A stretch of DNA of 59,963 bases from an uncultured Bradyrhizobium sp. (GCF_936943645.1 NZ_CAKZJO010000067.1:1-59963), one strand, 5' to 3'. Shown: positions 43,803 through 53,402, counted from the stretch's first letter. The notes: a model not told the origin generated them from the sequence alone. Numbers and translations: made by a program.

Positions 43803-45596
43803 CTATACCCCCGCCACCGAGGCCCAGACATCAGCGAGCTTCTTGCGCAGCGCCTGCGTGCGCGTCAGCGGCGGCGGCGTCTCGTCTTCTTCCGGCAGAC
43901 GCAGGCCGACGACGCTGACACGGCCGCCGGAGATGCTGCGGGCGACCAGCACGATCTCGTCCAGCGCAAGCTCGGCGCCCTCCTTCGGCGCGCGGTCGAG
44001 ATGGACGTCGAAATAATCCGCAAGCGTCAGCTTGCCCTCGTCCTCGCTCACCTTCACGCCGTAGATCCCGGCGAGCTCGGCGAGGGTGTGCTCGCCGGAG
44101 ACCATGAAGTCGCCGAGCAGATGCGGGTCCGGCGCGGTGCTCGGCTGCATGTCGACGAAGAAGCGGTCGAGCGACTCGGCCTTTTCCGGCGGCGCCAGCA
44201 GGTAGATGTAGTCGCCGGGCGCGATCGGGTCGGCCTCCAGCGGCGTCAGGATGTTCTCGTTGCGGATCACCAGCGTCGGCTTGGACCAGGACGGGATCAG
44301 GCCGCGGCGGAAATACAGGCTCTTGGGCCGAACGGGATAGCCGACCAGCTGCTGCTCGAGCTGGCCGGGCAGGTCCAATTCGACGCGGCGCGGGCCGCGC
44401 TCGGCGCGCGGCAGCGCGACGTGCAGCTTGCGCGCGGCAGGCGCGAGGGTCCAACCCTGCAGCAGCAGCGAGATGATGACCACGACGAAGGCGACGTCGA
44501 AATAGAGATAGGCCTTGGACAGGCCGACCAGCATCGGGATCGAGGCCAGGAAGATCGCGACCGCACCGCGCAGGCCGGTCCAGGCGATGAAGATCTTCTC
44601 GCGCCAGTTGAAGCGGAACGGCGCAAGACAGGCGAACACGGCGATCGGCCGCGCCACCAGCATCAGCACGAAGGCGACGCCGATTGCCGGCAGCACGCTG
44701 GTACCGAGCCGGCTCGGCGAGACCAAAAGGCCGAGCAGCACGAACATTACGATCTGCGCCAGCCAGGTCGCGGCGTCGAGGAAAGCCACCACCGAATTAT
44801 GCGCGCGGGTCGGCCGGTTTCCGATGATGATGCCGGCGAGATAGACCGCGAGGAAGCCGGAGGCATGCATCATCTGCGAGCCGCCGAAGATCACCAGGGC
44901 GCCCGTGGTCACGAAGGGCGCATGCAGGCCCTGCGGCAGCGCCACCTGGTTGAGCGCAATGACGACGAGACGCCCGCCGATGACGCCGACGACGGCGCCC
45001 AGCACCGCCTCCTGGATGAACTCCATCACCACGTGGCTCGCCGAGCTCGAGCCTAGCGAGATGTACTCGACCAGCATCAAGGTGAGGAAGATCGCGAACG
45101 GGTCGTTGGTGCCGGACTCGGCCTCCAGCGTTGCGCCGACGCGGGGACGCAGGCGCAGGCCCTGAGTGTGCACCAGAAGGAACACGGCCGCGGCGTCGGT
45201 CGAGGCCACCACGGCGCCGACCAGTAGCGATTCCGTCCAGTTGAGATCGAGCGCGAATTTGGCGAACGGCGCGGTGATCAGCGCGGTCAGCAGCACGCCG
45301 GCGGTCGCCAGCACCACGGACGGCGCCAGCACGGTGCGGATGCTGGCAAAACGCGTCTTCAGGCCGCCGTCGAACAGGATCAGCGCGAGCGCCACCGAGC
45401 CGACCAGATAGGTGGTGCGGACGTCGTCGAACTGGATCTGCCCGGGACCGGAATCGCCCGCGAGCATGCCGACCGCGAGGAAGACGAGCAGCAGCGGCGC
45501 GCCGAAGCGCAACGCAAGCAGGCTCGACAGGATGCCGGCCATGACGAGGACGGCGCCGAGCAATATGGCGAGGCTGACGGAGTCGAGAGAGGCCAT
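43803..45596 (-). CDS. K+/H+ antiporter of the NhaP2/CvrA type
   Basis: A 597-residue protein. Residues 1-390 form a twelve- or thirteen-helix cation/proton antiporter with ASTDAAAVF and SGTNDPFAIFL acidic motifs in the transport core. Residues about 400-475 are a TrkA-C (RCK_C) domain (IPSWSKPTLVIRNENILTPLEAD) and 490-565 a CorC/HlyC-like domain. This three-part layout is that of NhaP2-type K+/H+ antiporters, which adjust potassium and pH. It is a single gene divergent from the MscS channel gene; both affect osmotic balance. Confidence 0.88.
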   Translation of the reverse strand: MASLDSVSLAILLGAVLVMAGILSSLLALRFGAPLLLVFLAVGMLAGDSGPGQIQFDDVRTTYLVGSVALALILFDGGLKTRFASIRTVLAPSVVLATAGVLLTALITAPFAKFALDLNWTESLLVGAVVASTDAAAVFLLVHTQGLRLRPRVGATLEAESGTNDPFAIFLTLMLVEYISLGSSSASHVVMEFIQEAVLGAVVGVIGGRLVVIALNQVALPQGLHAPFVTTGALVIFGGSQMMHASGFLAVYLAGIIIGNRPTRAHNSVVAFLDAATWLAQIVMFVLLGLLVSPSRLGTSVLPAIGVAFVLMLVARPIAVFACLAPFRFNWREKIFIAWTGLRGAVAIFLASIPMLVGLSKAYLYFDVAFVVVIISLLLQGWTLAPAARKLHVALPRAERGPRRVELDLPGQLEQQLVGYPVRPKSLYFRRGLIPSWSKPTLVIRNENILTPLEADPIAPGDYIYLLAPPEKAESLDRFFVDMQPSTAPDPHLLGDFMVSGEHTLAELAGIYGVKVSEDEGKLTLADYFDVHLDRAPKEGAELALDEIVLVARSISGGRVSVVGLRLPEEDETPPPLTRTQALRKKLADVWASVAGV

Positions 45597-45656
45597 GCGG
45601 TGCTGCGGGTTACTCCGATATCGGACGAGATGGCACTAGGGACGCACTGGCAGCGC

Positions 45657-45686
45657 GCCCCCTCGCCCCGCTTGCGGGGAGAGGCG
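45657..45686. repeat. Palindromic repeat, family A, solitary half-unit
   Basis: CCCTCGCCCCGCTTGCGGGG with the complementary arm through 45686 forms a single palindrome. It sits in the 316-bp gap between the divergent antiporter and MscS genes. The rest of that gap contains no gene I can support, only probable promoter sequence. Confidence 0.7.
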
Positions 45687-45912
45687 AAGAGCGTTCTTGG
45701 CGATGCCTTATTCGACCAACAATCATCCTGCTTCAGCATCTCTATCGTCGCCGCCACGGCACGCCAACCCATTTTCGCATCTCGCGGCAATCTGCCCGTA
45801 TTTTACGGCCTTAACGTACATCACATGCCGGTGTATCGATGGCTCGGCCGCACCCTTTGTGGGATTCCGCGGCCCCCTCGAATCAATCCCTCCCCGCTTG
45901 CCGACGAGACCT

Positions 45913-47229
45913 ATGGACATGGACCTCAAGGACTTCATGGAGTTCGTGCAGACCACCGCGCGCAGCGTCGGGGCGGAAATCTCCTCGCCCTGGTTCTACC
46001 TGCAATTCGGTCTCATCCTGGCCGCGGCCGGCATCGCCTATGCGGCCGAGACCGGCGTGCGCAACCGGGTCGACATGGCCGCGCTGACGATGCGCTGGCC
46101 GCTGCCGCTCCGGCACTTCGCCCGGGTGATGGTCTCCAGCGCCTCGACGGCCGTGTTCACCCTGCTCGTGATCATCTCGCGCCTCGTGATGTACCACGCG
46201 ACCTGGCCGAGCCGGTCCTATCTCCTGATGGTCGCCGCCAAGCTCGGGCTGGCCTGGCTCGTGATCCGGCTCGTCACCTCGGTGCTGCGCAATGCCTTCA
46301 TCGTCCGCCTGGTGTCGATCACGGCGTGGTTTCTCGCCGCGCTCTCTATTCTCGGCCAGCTCGATACGACGGTCGACCTGCTCGATTCCTACGCGATCGT
46401 GCTCGGCGGCCTCAGGCTGACCCCGCTCTTGGTGCTCAAGGCCGGCGCGCTGCTCCTCATCGCGCTCTGGGCCACCAACATCGCGAGCAATTTCGCCGAG
46501 AGCCGGATCAACGCGACCACCGATCTGACGCCGTCGGTGCAGGTGCTGCTGGTCAAGATCATCCGCATCGGGCTGCTGGCCGTCGCCATCGTCATCGCGC
46601 TCGGCGCCGTCGGCATCGATTTGTCCGCACTCGCGGTGTTCTCCGGCGCGGTCGGCGTCGGTATCGGTATCGGCCTGCAGAAGATCGTCGCCAACTTCAT
46701 CTCCGGCATCATCCTGCTCGCCGACAAGTCGGTGAAGCCCGGCGACCTCGTCACCATCGGCGACAACACCGGCCGCATCAGCGCGATGAAGACGCGTTAT
46801 ATTTCCGTCGCGGCCGGTGACGGCCGCGAATTCCTGGTGCCGAACGAGGATCTGGTGACGCAGAAGGTCGTCAACTGGACCTATACCGACAAGAACACGC
46901 TGGTGAAGATCGCGTTCGGCACCAATTACGACGCCGACCCGAAGCTGGTCTGCAAGCTCGCCGCCGAGACCGCGGAAGCCCATCCGCGCGCGCAGAAGGG
47001 CAAACCGCCGACCTGCATCCTGACCGAGTTCGCCGAGGCCGGCATGAAGTTCTCGCTGACCTTCTGGATCGCCGACCCCGACGGCATGGACAAGGTCAAG
47101 AGCGACGTGATGCTGGCGCTGTGGGACGCCTTCAAGCGCGAGGGCATCCGGGTTCCCTATCCGGTCCGCGAAATCCGCATCCGCGGCGGCGCGCTGCCGG
47201 TGGAAACCACCGTAGAAGTCCCGAATTAG
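45913..47229 (+). CDS. MscS-family mechanosensitive channel
   Basis: A 438-residue channel with about six membrane helices: an N-terminal extra set (about 25-215) and the MscS core. The pore helix reads VFSGAVGVGIGIGLQKIVANFISGI and is followed by the beta domain (DKSVKPGDLVTIGDNTGRI, REFLVPNEDLVTQKVVNW). The C-terminal cytoplasmic cage is complete. It opens on membrane tension to release solutes in hypo-osmotic shock. Two ATGs six bases apart (45913, 45919) are possible starts. A GGCCCG/CGGGCC hairpin lies right at the stop codon. Confidence 0.9.
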   Translation: MDMDLKDFMEFVQTTARSVGAEISSPWFYLQFGLILAAAGIAYAAETGVRNRVDMAALTMRWPLPLRHFARVMVSSASTAVFTLLVIISRLVMYHATWPSRSYLLMVAAKLGLAWLVIRLVTSVLRNAFIVRLVSITAWFLAALSILGQLDTTVDLLDSYAIVLGGLRLTPLLVLKAGALLLIALWATNIASNFAESRINATTDLTPSVQVLLVKIIRIGLLAVAIVIALGAVGIDLSALAVFSGAVGVGIGIGLQKIVANFISGIILLADKSVKPGDLVTIGDNTGRISAMKTRYISVAAGDGREFLVPNEDLVTQKVVNWTYTDKNTLVKIAFGTNYDADPKLVCKLAAETAEAHPRAQKGKPPTCILTEFAEAGMKFSLTFWIADPDGMDKVKSDVMLALWDAFKREGIRVPYPVREIRIRGGALPVETTVEVPN

Positions 47230-47364
47230 GCCCGCTTTCGGGCCCAAGGACCACGGTCGGCTTGCATGAGAGCCCGCAATCATTAAATTGGGGCCTGAAA
47301 TCAAGCCTTTCCGCCGACATCGCGATCAGCCCGAAAAGCCCGCCCCAAGGAAGACCGCTTAAGC

Positions 47365-48183
47365 ATGAGCTACGTCGAAGCCACCGATACCTCGCTGCGC
47401 AAGACCGGACAGATAAAGCTGCATGGGCCGGCCGCCTTTGCCGGCATGCGCAAGGCGGGCGCGCTGGTGGCCAAGTGCCTCGACGAGCTCACCGACATCG
47501 TCGGCCCCGGCGTGCCGACCGAGCGCATCGACCAGTTCGTCCGCGAGTTTGCCTTCAGCCACGGGGCCTTTCCGGCGACGCTGATGTATCGCGGCTATCG
47601 CTATTCGACCTGCACCTCGCTCAACCACGTGGTCTGCCACGGCATGCCCGGCGACCGTCCGCTGAAGGAAGGCGACATCGTCAACATCGACGTCACCTTC
47701 ATCGTCGACGGCTGGTATGGCGATTCCAGCCGCATGTATGCGATCGGCCCGATCGCCCGCAAGGCGGAGCGGCTGATCGAGGTGACCTATGAAGCGATGA
47801 TGCGCGGCATCGCGGCCGTGAAGCCCGGCGCCACCACCGGCGACATCGGCCACGCCATCCAGAGCTTCGTCGAGCCGCAGGGCATGAGCGTGGTGCGCGA
47901 TTTCTGCGGCCATGGCCTCGGCCGCATGTTCCACGACGAGCCGAACATCATCCATATCGGCCGGCCCGGCGAAGGCGTGCAGCTCAAGCCCGGCATGTTC
48001 TTCACGATCGAGCCGATGATCAATCTCGGCAAGCCGCATGTGAAGATCCTGTCCGACGGCTGGACCGCCGTGACGCGCGACCGTTCGCTGTCGGCGCAGT
48101 TCGAGCACTCCGTCGGCGTCACCGCCACCGGCGTCGAGATCTTCACGCTGTCGGAACGGCACGGCGAGAAGCAGATCGGGTGA
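47365..48183 (+). CDS. map: Type I methionine aminopeptidase
   Basis: A 272-residue enzyme that removes the N-terminal Met from new proteins. The five metal ligands are visible: two Asp in NIDVTFIVDGWYGDSSRMY, His in GHGLGRMFHDEP, Glu in FFTIEPMI and Glu in AQFEHSVGVT. It is about eight residues longer at the N-terminus than E. coli Map. No zinc-finger extension is present. The next gene, the AAA+ ATPase, starts 101 bp downstream. Confidence 0.96.
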   Translation: MSYVEATDTSLRKTGQIKLHGPAAFAGMRKAGALVAKCLDELTDIVGPGVPTERIDQFVREFAFSHGAFPATLMYRGYRYSTCTSLNHVVCHGMPGDRPLKEGDIVNIDVTFIVDGWYGDSSRMYAIGPIARKAERLIEVTYEAMMRGIAAVKPGATTGDIGHAIQSFVEPQGMSVVRDFCGHGLGRMFHDEPNIIHIGRPGEGVQLKPGMFFTIEPMINLGKPHVKILSDGWTAVTRDRSLSAQFEHSVGVTATGVEIFTLSERHGEKQIG

Positions 48184-48284
48184 GCCTGATCCGGTCACGC
48201 GCGCTGGAACACGCAAAAGTTGTCTGATAGGAAATCGCCAGCAACAACGCCGCGAGCAATAGGCGTGCTGGAGGTTCACCGGAC

Positions 48285-49940
48285 ATGTGGTTCAAGGTCG
48301 AGCAGGCCCGATCGTCGACAGGTCAAAAATTCGCCATCCGCTGCAACTCGGAGATTGCCGGCAAGGCCGTGATCGAGGAACGGCTGGTCAAGGGGGTTAC
48401 CGAGGCCCGCAAGACTGCCGAAATCCTGGCTTCGTCGCTCAATGTGACGGCGACCGTTTATGGCTCTGACGCCGATGGTGAATTCGTCTATGGCGTCTAC
48501 GAGGTCAGCGAAGGAGCCGCTGTCGCGAACGACCCGTTGATCAAGAAGCTCTACGCCGAATCCGCCGCGGCGTCGCTGACTCTCCGGGACCAGCTGCTTG
48601 CGGAGATCCCTGAAGACACGATCAAGGGCTTTGCGACCATGGCGGCGGCGCTCGGCTACATCGTTGCCCAGCACAAGCAGATCAAGCGCTCGGCGACGCC
48701 GCAGATCGGCTATTCGACCTTGTTCCGCATCTTCTGCGGCGGCAAGGACCCAAGCACGCTGTCGCTTTCTACCGACGATGCCACCATCGCGATCCTTACC
48801 CGGAAGCTGGCGGATCTTCCCGGCTGGATGTGGCTGAGCGAGCTTCCCGGTCTCGGCTCCGCCGAGCGCAAAGCCGTCATTCCAGCTTGGCGGCCCGACA
48901 AAGTGACTCTCACCATTGACGGCGAGTTGCAGGTCATTCGACCCCGTAGCGTCTTTCGCGGCACGGTCCCGGAAACCGGCGCTCAATTCATGCTCGTCGT
49001 CCAGATGGCGGAGCGCCGCTACTACGGTCAAAGCTCGCTCGACAGCGTCGGATTGATCTATCACGAGCAGGACGAAGCGGCTGTCGTGGCGTTGGTCCGT
49101 CAACTGCTCCGCGAATCGACGCCATTCAAGGGCAGGGTGGTGCTCATCAACCGCGACCTGCGTACCGTCCGTTCGCGAATGTCGGACCGCTCCTGGAACG
49201 ATGTCATTCCCCACGAGCAAGCCCGCGGCGAACTCGACTTCATCGCCGCATCGATTCGCAACCGCGATATGTTGAAGGCAGAAGGCCTCAGCATTCGTCG
49301 CGGGCTCCTCCTGTCAGGACCACCCGGCGACGGAAAATCTACTGCGATCGAATGCTTCGTGAACGACATTGCGGGCGAGGCTACGATTTTGATCGTCGAG
49401 GCGGTTGAGCATATCCGCTCAATTTATCATCTCGCGCAGACGCTGGCTCCCGCCGTCGTCATTCTCGAAGATCTGGACCTCATGACCAAGAGCCGGCAGA
49501 ATCCCTATGCGGGCACAAACAAGGATGACGTCACCGGCGAGTTGCTTCAGGTCCTGTCCGGAGGCTCGGCCTACGACGACATCATCACGATCGCCACAAC
49601 GAACCATCCCGAGGCCATTGACGAAGCGCTCGCAAAACGAGCCGGCCGTTTTGATGCGCATATCCGGATGGGCTATCCGAGCGACGACGACAAGCGGCGC
49701 ATTCTGGAGCTCTATCTCGATCGTTTCGCCGTAACCGATGAGTTGACCCGGCGCCGGCTGCAACAGACGCTCACACGCGATTTCGGCCGACTGCACCTCG
49801 TTCCCGCCCATATCGAGGAATTCGTGAAGGCCGGCATCAAACGCGCGCGCCTGGCCCAACGCCCCCCCGAATATCTCGATTTCGAGCCTGGTATCGAGGC
49901 GACCAAGTCGATCGCGACACAGAAGCCTGCAACGACCTGA
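48285..49940 (+). CDS. AAA+ ATPase with novel N-terminal region (BCS1-like module)
   Basis: A 551-residue soluble protein. Residues 1-310 match nothing I recognise and lack membrane helices or a signal. Residues about 315-520 form one AAA+ module: Walker A GPPGDGKST (345-353, with Asp where most have Thr or Thr-like residues), Walker B VVILEDLD (391-398), sensor-1 ATTN (437-440) and arginine fingers in KRAGRFD (451-457). The ATTNHPEAIDEAL...RAGRFD block resembles BCS1/proteasomal-type AAA proteins. Codon use is less G/C-biased at third positions than map or radC on either side, suggesting acquisition. Function unknown; chaperone, remodelling or defence roles are all possible. Confidence 0.8.
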   Translation: MWFKVEQARSSTGQKFAIRCNSEIAGKAVIEERLVKGVTEARKTAEILASSLNVTATVYGSDADGEFVYGVYEVSEGAAVANDPLIKKLYAESAAASLTLRDQLLAEIPEDTIKGFATMAAALGYIVAQHKQIKRSATPQIGYSTLFRIFCGGKDPSTLSLSTDDATIAILTRKLADLPGWMWLSELPGLGSAERKAVIPAWRPDKVTLTIDGELQVIRPRSVFRGTVPETGAQFMLVVQMAERRYYGQSSLDSVGLIYHEQDEAAVVALVRQLLRESTPFKGRVVLINRDLRTVRSRMSDRSWNDVIPHEQARGELDFIAASIRNRDMLKAEGLSIRRGLLLSGPPGDGKSTAIECFVNDIAGEATILIVEAVEHIRSIYHLAQTLAPAVVILEDLDLMTKSRQNPYAGTNKDDVTGELLQVLSGGSAYDDIITIATTNHPEAIDEALAKRAGRFDAHIRMGYPSDDDKRRILELYLDRFAVTDELTRRRLQQTLTRDFGRLHLVPAHIEEFVKAGIKRARLAQRPPEYLDFEPGIEATKSIATQKPATT

Positions 49941-50041
49941 GTAAGGCCTCCTCCGCCGGGGAGGCACATGTGCTGGATCCCCGGCGACGCGGCGGCACTT
50001 CCCGGTTGCAAAACGCACCCGATACGGCATGGTTGAGCGCT

Positions 50042-50755
50042 ATGTCTTCGAGATCCAACCAGGACACCGGCAAGCCTGAGGACGCGCCGCATTATCACGG
50101 CCACCGGGAACGGCTGCGCGAGCGCTTCTACAGCGCGGGTGCGGATGCGCTGAGCGATTACGAGCTGCTGGAGATGGCGCTGTTTCCGGCGCTGCCGCGG
50201 CGCGACACCAAGCCGCTGGCGAAAACGCTGATCAAGATTTTCGGCTCGTTCGCTGAGGTCGTGCACGCCCCGGTCGCGCGCCTGCGCGAGGTCGACGGCG
50301 TCGGCGAATCCGCGATCAACCAGCTCAAGCTGATCGCCGCCGCCGCGAGCCGCGTGACCAAGGGCGAGGTCAACAGCCGCAACGCGCTGTCGTCCTGGAA
50401 CGAGGTGATCGACTATTGCCGGTCCAGCATGGCGTTCGCCGACAAGGAGCAGTTTCGCCTGCTCTTCCTCGACAAGCGCAACCAGCTCATTGCCGACGAG
50501 GTGCAGCAGACCGGCACGGTGGACCACACCCCGGTCTATCCGCGCGAGGTGGTCAAGCGCGCGCTGGAATTATCGGCGACCGCCTTGATCCTGGTGCACA
50601 ACCATCCCAGCGGCGATCCTTCGCCCTCGCAGGCCGACATCCAGATGACGAAGGCGATCATCGACATCGCCAAGCCGCTCGGGATCGCCGTGCACGACCA
50701 CATCATCGTCGGCAAGGGCGGACATGCGAGCCTGCGCGGGATGCGGTTGATCTAG
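50042..50755 (+). CDS. radC: RadC/JAB domain protein (UPF0758)
   Basis: A 237-residue protein of the RadC family. The N-terminal part (about 15-100) has the helix-hairpin-helix-like region LREVDGVGESAINQLKLIAA, and the C-terminal JAMM metalloprotease-like domain has LVHNHPSGDPSPSQAD with the two His and the Asp. Despite the name, a DNA-repair role is not firmly established. ATG 50042 is chosen; 24 further upstream in-frame residues are not family-like. It lies 101 bp after the AAA+ gene. Confidence 0.92.
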   Translation: MSSRSNQDTGKPEDAPHYHGHRERLRERFYSAGADALSDYELLEMALFPALPRRDTKPLAKTLIKIFGSFAEVVHAPVARLREVDGVGESAINQLKLIAAAASRVTKGEVNSRNALSSWNEVIDYCRSSMAFADKEQFRLLFLDKRNQLIADEVQQTGTVDHTPVYPREVVKRALELSATALILVHNHPSGDPSPSQADIQMTKAIIDIAKPLGIAVHDHIIVGKGGHASLRGMRLI

Positions 50756-50826
50756 GACGAAAACGTGCTGACGGCAGGCGGCGCGGCGAACCAGCCGTGC
50801 GGGTGCGTCTGCCCGTCGCGCCGACC

Positions 50827-51135
50827 TCACTTGTCGACTGCGAATGCGAGCACGATTTGCTGGGGCGTCTGCTTGAAATCCTTGGCGACGGCGTCGCGAA
50901 CGAGACCTGCGAGCTGATTCAGGGGCTTGTCGTCATAGGGACGCGGGAATTGGACCGTGACCGACACCAGCCGCCCATTGTGCCAATTGAAGCCGACCTC
51001 TGGCTTGACGCCGGTGGATTGCTCGAGGTCGGCCGCCACGGCCTTCGCCTGCTTGACCCCTTCCGTCACCGTGCTGAGAGCGTCGCAGCCCATAAGCATG
51101 GTTGCGCAGACGAGCAGCAGCACAAATCTGGACAT
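50827..51135 (-). CDS. Small predicted lipoprotein
   Basis: A 102-residue protein with a lipoprotein signal: MSRFVLLLVCATMLMGCDAL, the lipobox LMGC placing Cys17 as the lipidated residue. The mature part has a short helix and a beta-rich C-terminal half (VGFNWHNGRLVSVTVQFPRPYDD). GGTGGGAAA upstream supports ATG 51135 over an in-frame ATG 93 bases further up. I do not recognise the family. It is convergent with radC. Confidence 0.68.
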   Translation of the reverse strand: MSRFVLLLVCATMLMGCDALSTVTEGVKQAKAVAADLEQSTGVKPEVGFNWHNGRLVSVTVQFPRPYDDKPLNQLAGLVRDAVAKDFKQTPQQIVLAFAVDK

Positions 51136-51256
51136 GAAAGATTTCCCACCGGCGACGATTCCCCGAGCATGATTGGCGATCAAGTCCGGGTCGTCAACGG
51201 ATGGTTGCATTTGCGAATCGAGGCTCACCGACTACAGGGCGAGCGTAAGCCGGCTC

Positions 51257-51631
51257 TCACGGCTCGATCCAGCGCTGCACCGCCTCGGCGGTATCGGCGG
51301 GGGTGGTGTTGAAGCAGATCGCGGCGTCAGGCGCGAGGCAATGGACGAGGTTGAGCACCTGCTCGAACAGCACGAGGCGCTCCTTGGGCTCGCGCAGGCC
51401 AGCACCGATCACGATGCAGTCGAAACGCTCGTCGCGCAGGGCCGCGGTAACGCCGGCTTCCGCGGTGGCGTCGAGATCGATCAGGCAGCTCGTGACCTCG
51501 AAGCCGAGATCGCGCAGGCGCAGCAGCTGCGCCTCGATGTAATGGCGCACGAGCTCCGGTGTCAGCTGCGGGAACGCGCTATAGTCGGCACTGCCGGGCT
51601 CGATGCCGATCGCGAGGACGCGCTTGGCCAT
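51257..51631 (-). CDS. Conserved cytoplasmic protein of unknown function
   Basis: A 124-residue protein with alternating strands and helices (AKRVLAIGIEPGSADYSAF, FDCIVIGAGLREPKERLVLF, AAICFNTTPADTAEAVQRWIE), suggesting a small Rossmann-like or flavodoxin-like fold. There is no signal peptide. GGGAG eight bases before ATG 51631 supports the start. No catalytic motif is obvious. Its neighbours are a lipoprotein and the Inh-domain gene on the same strand. Confidence 0.7.
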   Translation of the reverse strand: MAKRVLAIGIEPGSADYSAFPQLTPELVRHYIEAQLLRLRDLGFEVTSCLIDLDATAEAGVTAALRDERFDCIVIGAGLREPKERLVLFEQVLNLVHCLAPDAAICFNTTPADTAEAVQRWIEP

Positions 51632-51720
51632 GCCGGATCTCCCAACGAAATCACCTCTCCCGTCAACGAGCTCCCCGGTCGGCGGGTTCCGCTTTCGCGC
51701 GGCGGCGGATGTCGGGCCGC

Positions 51721-52413
51721 CTATTGACGCAGCATGATCAGGGGATCGGCGGTGTCGGGGACGCGCCGCCATTGCGCATTGTCGTCGGCCTCGAACTGCC
51801 AGGTCCCGCCTGATTTCGACATCAGGATGATCTGGCCGCGCTCGAGCCGCCATTGCGTCGGGTTGAACTGCGCGATGGCCGCGTCGCATTTCGGCTTGAG
51901 AAAGACCTGGAAATTATCCGGCGCCGCCTCGGTGTTGGTCAGCGTCAAGCCGCACACCGGCTGGCCGTTGCCGCGCACCATCGCCCAGTCGCCGATCATC
52001 TGGTCCATCGACTTGGCCATCGAGCGGGCTGCGGCGAGATCCTGCAGGATGTAGACGCCTTCGCCCTGGCGCAGGCCTTCGAAGATGCCGGCCTCGACCT
52101 CGGTGAAGTCGATCACGGCTTCACCGGTCGCGTCCTGCAGGCGGACGATATCGAGACCCCTGACACTCCAGGCGACGATGTCCTTGGTGAAGGGCAGCGC
52201 GGTCTTGCAGGCCGGCTCAAGCTCCAGCTTGAAGCCCTGGCCTGCGGCGTCGCCCTTCATCGTGACGACGCAGGTCTTGCTGCGCTCGGTGGTCGAGAGC
52301 TCCCACTGGCCTGGCATCGATTTCTTCAGGGTCGTCGCATCCTGCGCATGCGCGATGCCGATCGCGGCCAAGGAGGCCGCGACGGCGAATGCGAGACCCC
52401 GAAGAACGGACAT
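51721..52413 (-). CDS. Exported protein with two AprI/Inh-type domains
   Basis: A 230-residue protein with signal peptide (1-24, ending AHA-QDA). Two tandem domains of about 95 residues follow (GQWELSTTERSKTCVVTMKG and IGDWAMVRGNGQPVCGLTL), each with a Cys pair (TCVV...PACK; VCGL...PKCD) as in the periplasmic metalloprotease inhibitors AprI/Inh. Protease inhibition is inferred from fold cues. Its start overlaps the stop of the 2-hydroxyacid dehydrogenase gene (ATGA), so it is the last gene of that operon. Confidence 0.75.
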   Translation of the reverse strand: MSVLRGLAFAVAASLAAIGIAHAQDATTLKKSMPGQWELSTTERSKTCVVTMKGDAAGQGFKLELEPACKTALPFTKDIVAWSVRGLDIVRLQDATGEAVIDFTEVEAGIFEGLRQGEGVYILQDLAAARSMAKSMDQMIGDWAMVRGNGQPVCGLTLTNTEAAPDNFQVFLKPKCDAAIAQFNPTQWRLERGQIILMSKSGGTWQFEADDNAQWRRVPDTADPLIMLRQ

Positions 52414-53402
52414 CAACGCCCCTTGAACGGTGTTTCGGCCACCGGCGTCAACGGCGCCTTGCCCGAGAACCATGATTTGAGGTTGTCGACCACGAGCTGG
52501 TCCATGGCATTGCGCGTCACCACCGAGGCCGAACCGATATGCGGCAGCAGCACGACGTTCTGCATGGTCTTGAGCTCGTCCGGCACGGTCGGCTCGGCCG
52601 CGAACACGTCGAGGCCGGCGGCGAGGATGGTGCCGGATTTCAGCGCCTGGACCAGCGCCGGCTCGTCCACCACCGAGCCGCGCGCGACGTTGATCAGCAC
52701 GCCGCGCGGGCCGAGCGCCTTGAAGACCTCGGCATTGATCATCTTGTTGGTGGAGGCGCCCCCGGGCACGATCACCATCAAGGTGTCCACCGCCTTCGCC
52801 ATCTCGATCAGGTCGGGATAGTGCTTGTAGGAGACGTCCTTGGACGGGTTGCGCGAGTGATAGACCACCGGCACCAGCGAGGCATCCAGCCGGCGCGCGA
52901 TGGCCTGGCCGATCCGGCCCATGCCGACGATGCCGACCTTGCGGTCGCGCAGCGAGCCGACGCTGAGCGGATAGTTCTGGGTCTGCCACAGCCCCGAGCG
53001 CACATAACGGTCGGCCTTGATGAACTCGCGCAAGGTGGAGATCAGAAGACCCATCGCGACGTCGGCGACCTCCTCGGTCAGCACGTCGGGCGTGTTGGTG
53101 ACGATGATGTTGTGCTCGGCCGCGTATTTGGCATCGATATGGTCGTAGCCAACGCCGAAGCTCGCCACCATCTCGATCTTGGGCAGCTGCGACAGCGAGT
53201 CCTTGTCGGCACGGACCGTATGATAGGTCACGGCGACGCCGCGGATCTTCTCGCGGATCGCCGGGGTCAGGCGCTCGAGGTCGCCGCGCGTCTCGGCCTT
53301 GTGCACGACGAAATGATCGGAAAACCCGTTCTCGAGGATCGGCCGCACCGGCCCATAGATCAGAAGGTCGATCTTTTCGGACGAAATCGAACCGGCAGCC
53401 AT
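52413..53402 (-). CDS. D-isomer-specific 2-hydroxyacid dehydrogenase
   Basis: A 329-residue NAD(P)-dependent enzyme. The nucleotide motif is GIVGMGRIGQAIARRL, and the catalytic Arg, Glu and His are in NVARGSVVDE, FAAEP and LLPHIGSAS. Glyoxylate/hydroxypyruvate reductases and gluconate 2-dehydrogenases look like this; the substrate is not determined. It overlaps both neighbours (its start with the permease stop, its stop with the Inh gene start), so it is translated from the ABC transporter operon and probably acts on a compound handled there. Confidence 0.88.
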   Translation of the reverse strand: MAAGSISSEKIDLLIYGPVRPILENGFSDHFVVHKAETRGDLERLTPAIREKIRGVAVTYHTVRADKDSLSQLPKIEMVASFGVGYDHIDAKYAAEHNIIVTNTPDVLTEEVADVAMGLLISTLREFIKADRYVRSGLWQTQNYPLSVGSLRDRKVGIVGMGRIGQAIARRLDASLVPVVYHSRNPSKDVSYKHYPDLIEMAKAVDTLMVIVPGGASTNKMINAEVFKALGPRGVLINVARGSVVDEPALVQALKSGTILAAGLDVFAAEPTVPDELKTMQNVVLLPHIGSASVVTRNAMDQLVVDNLKSWFSGKAPLTPVAETPFKGR

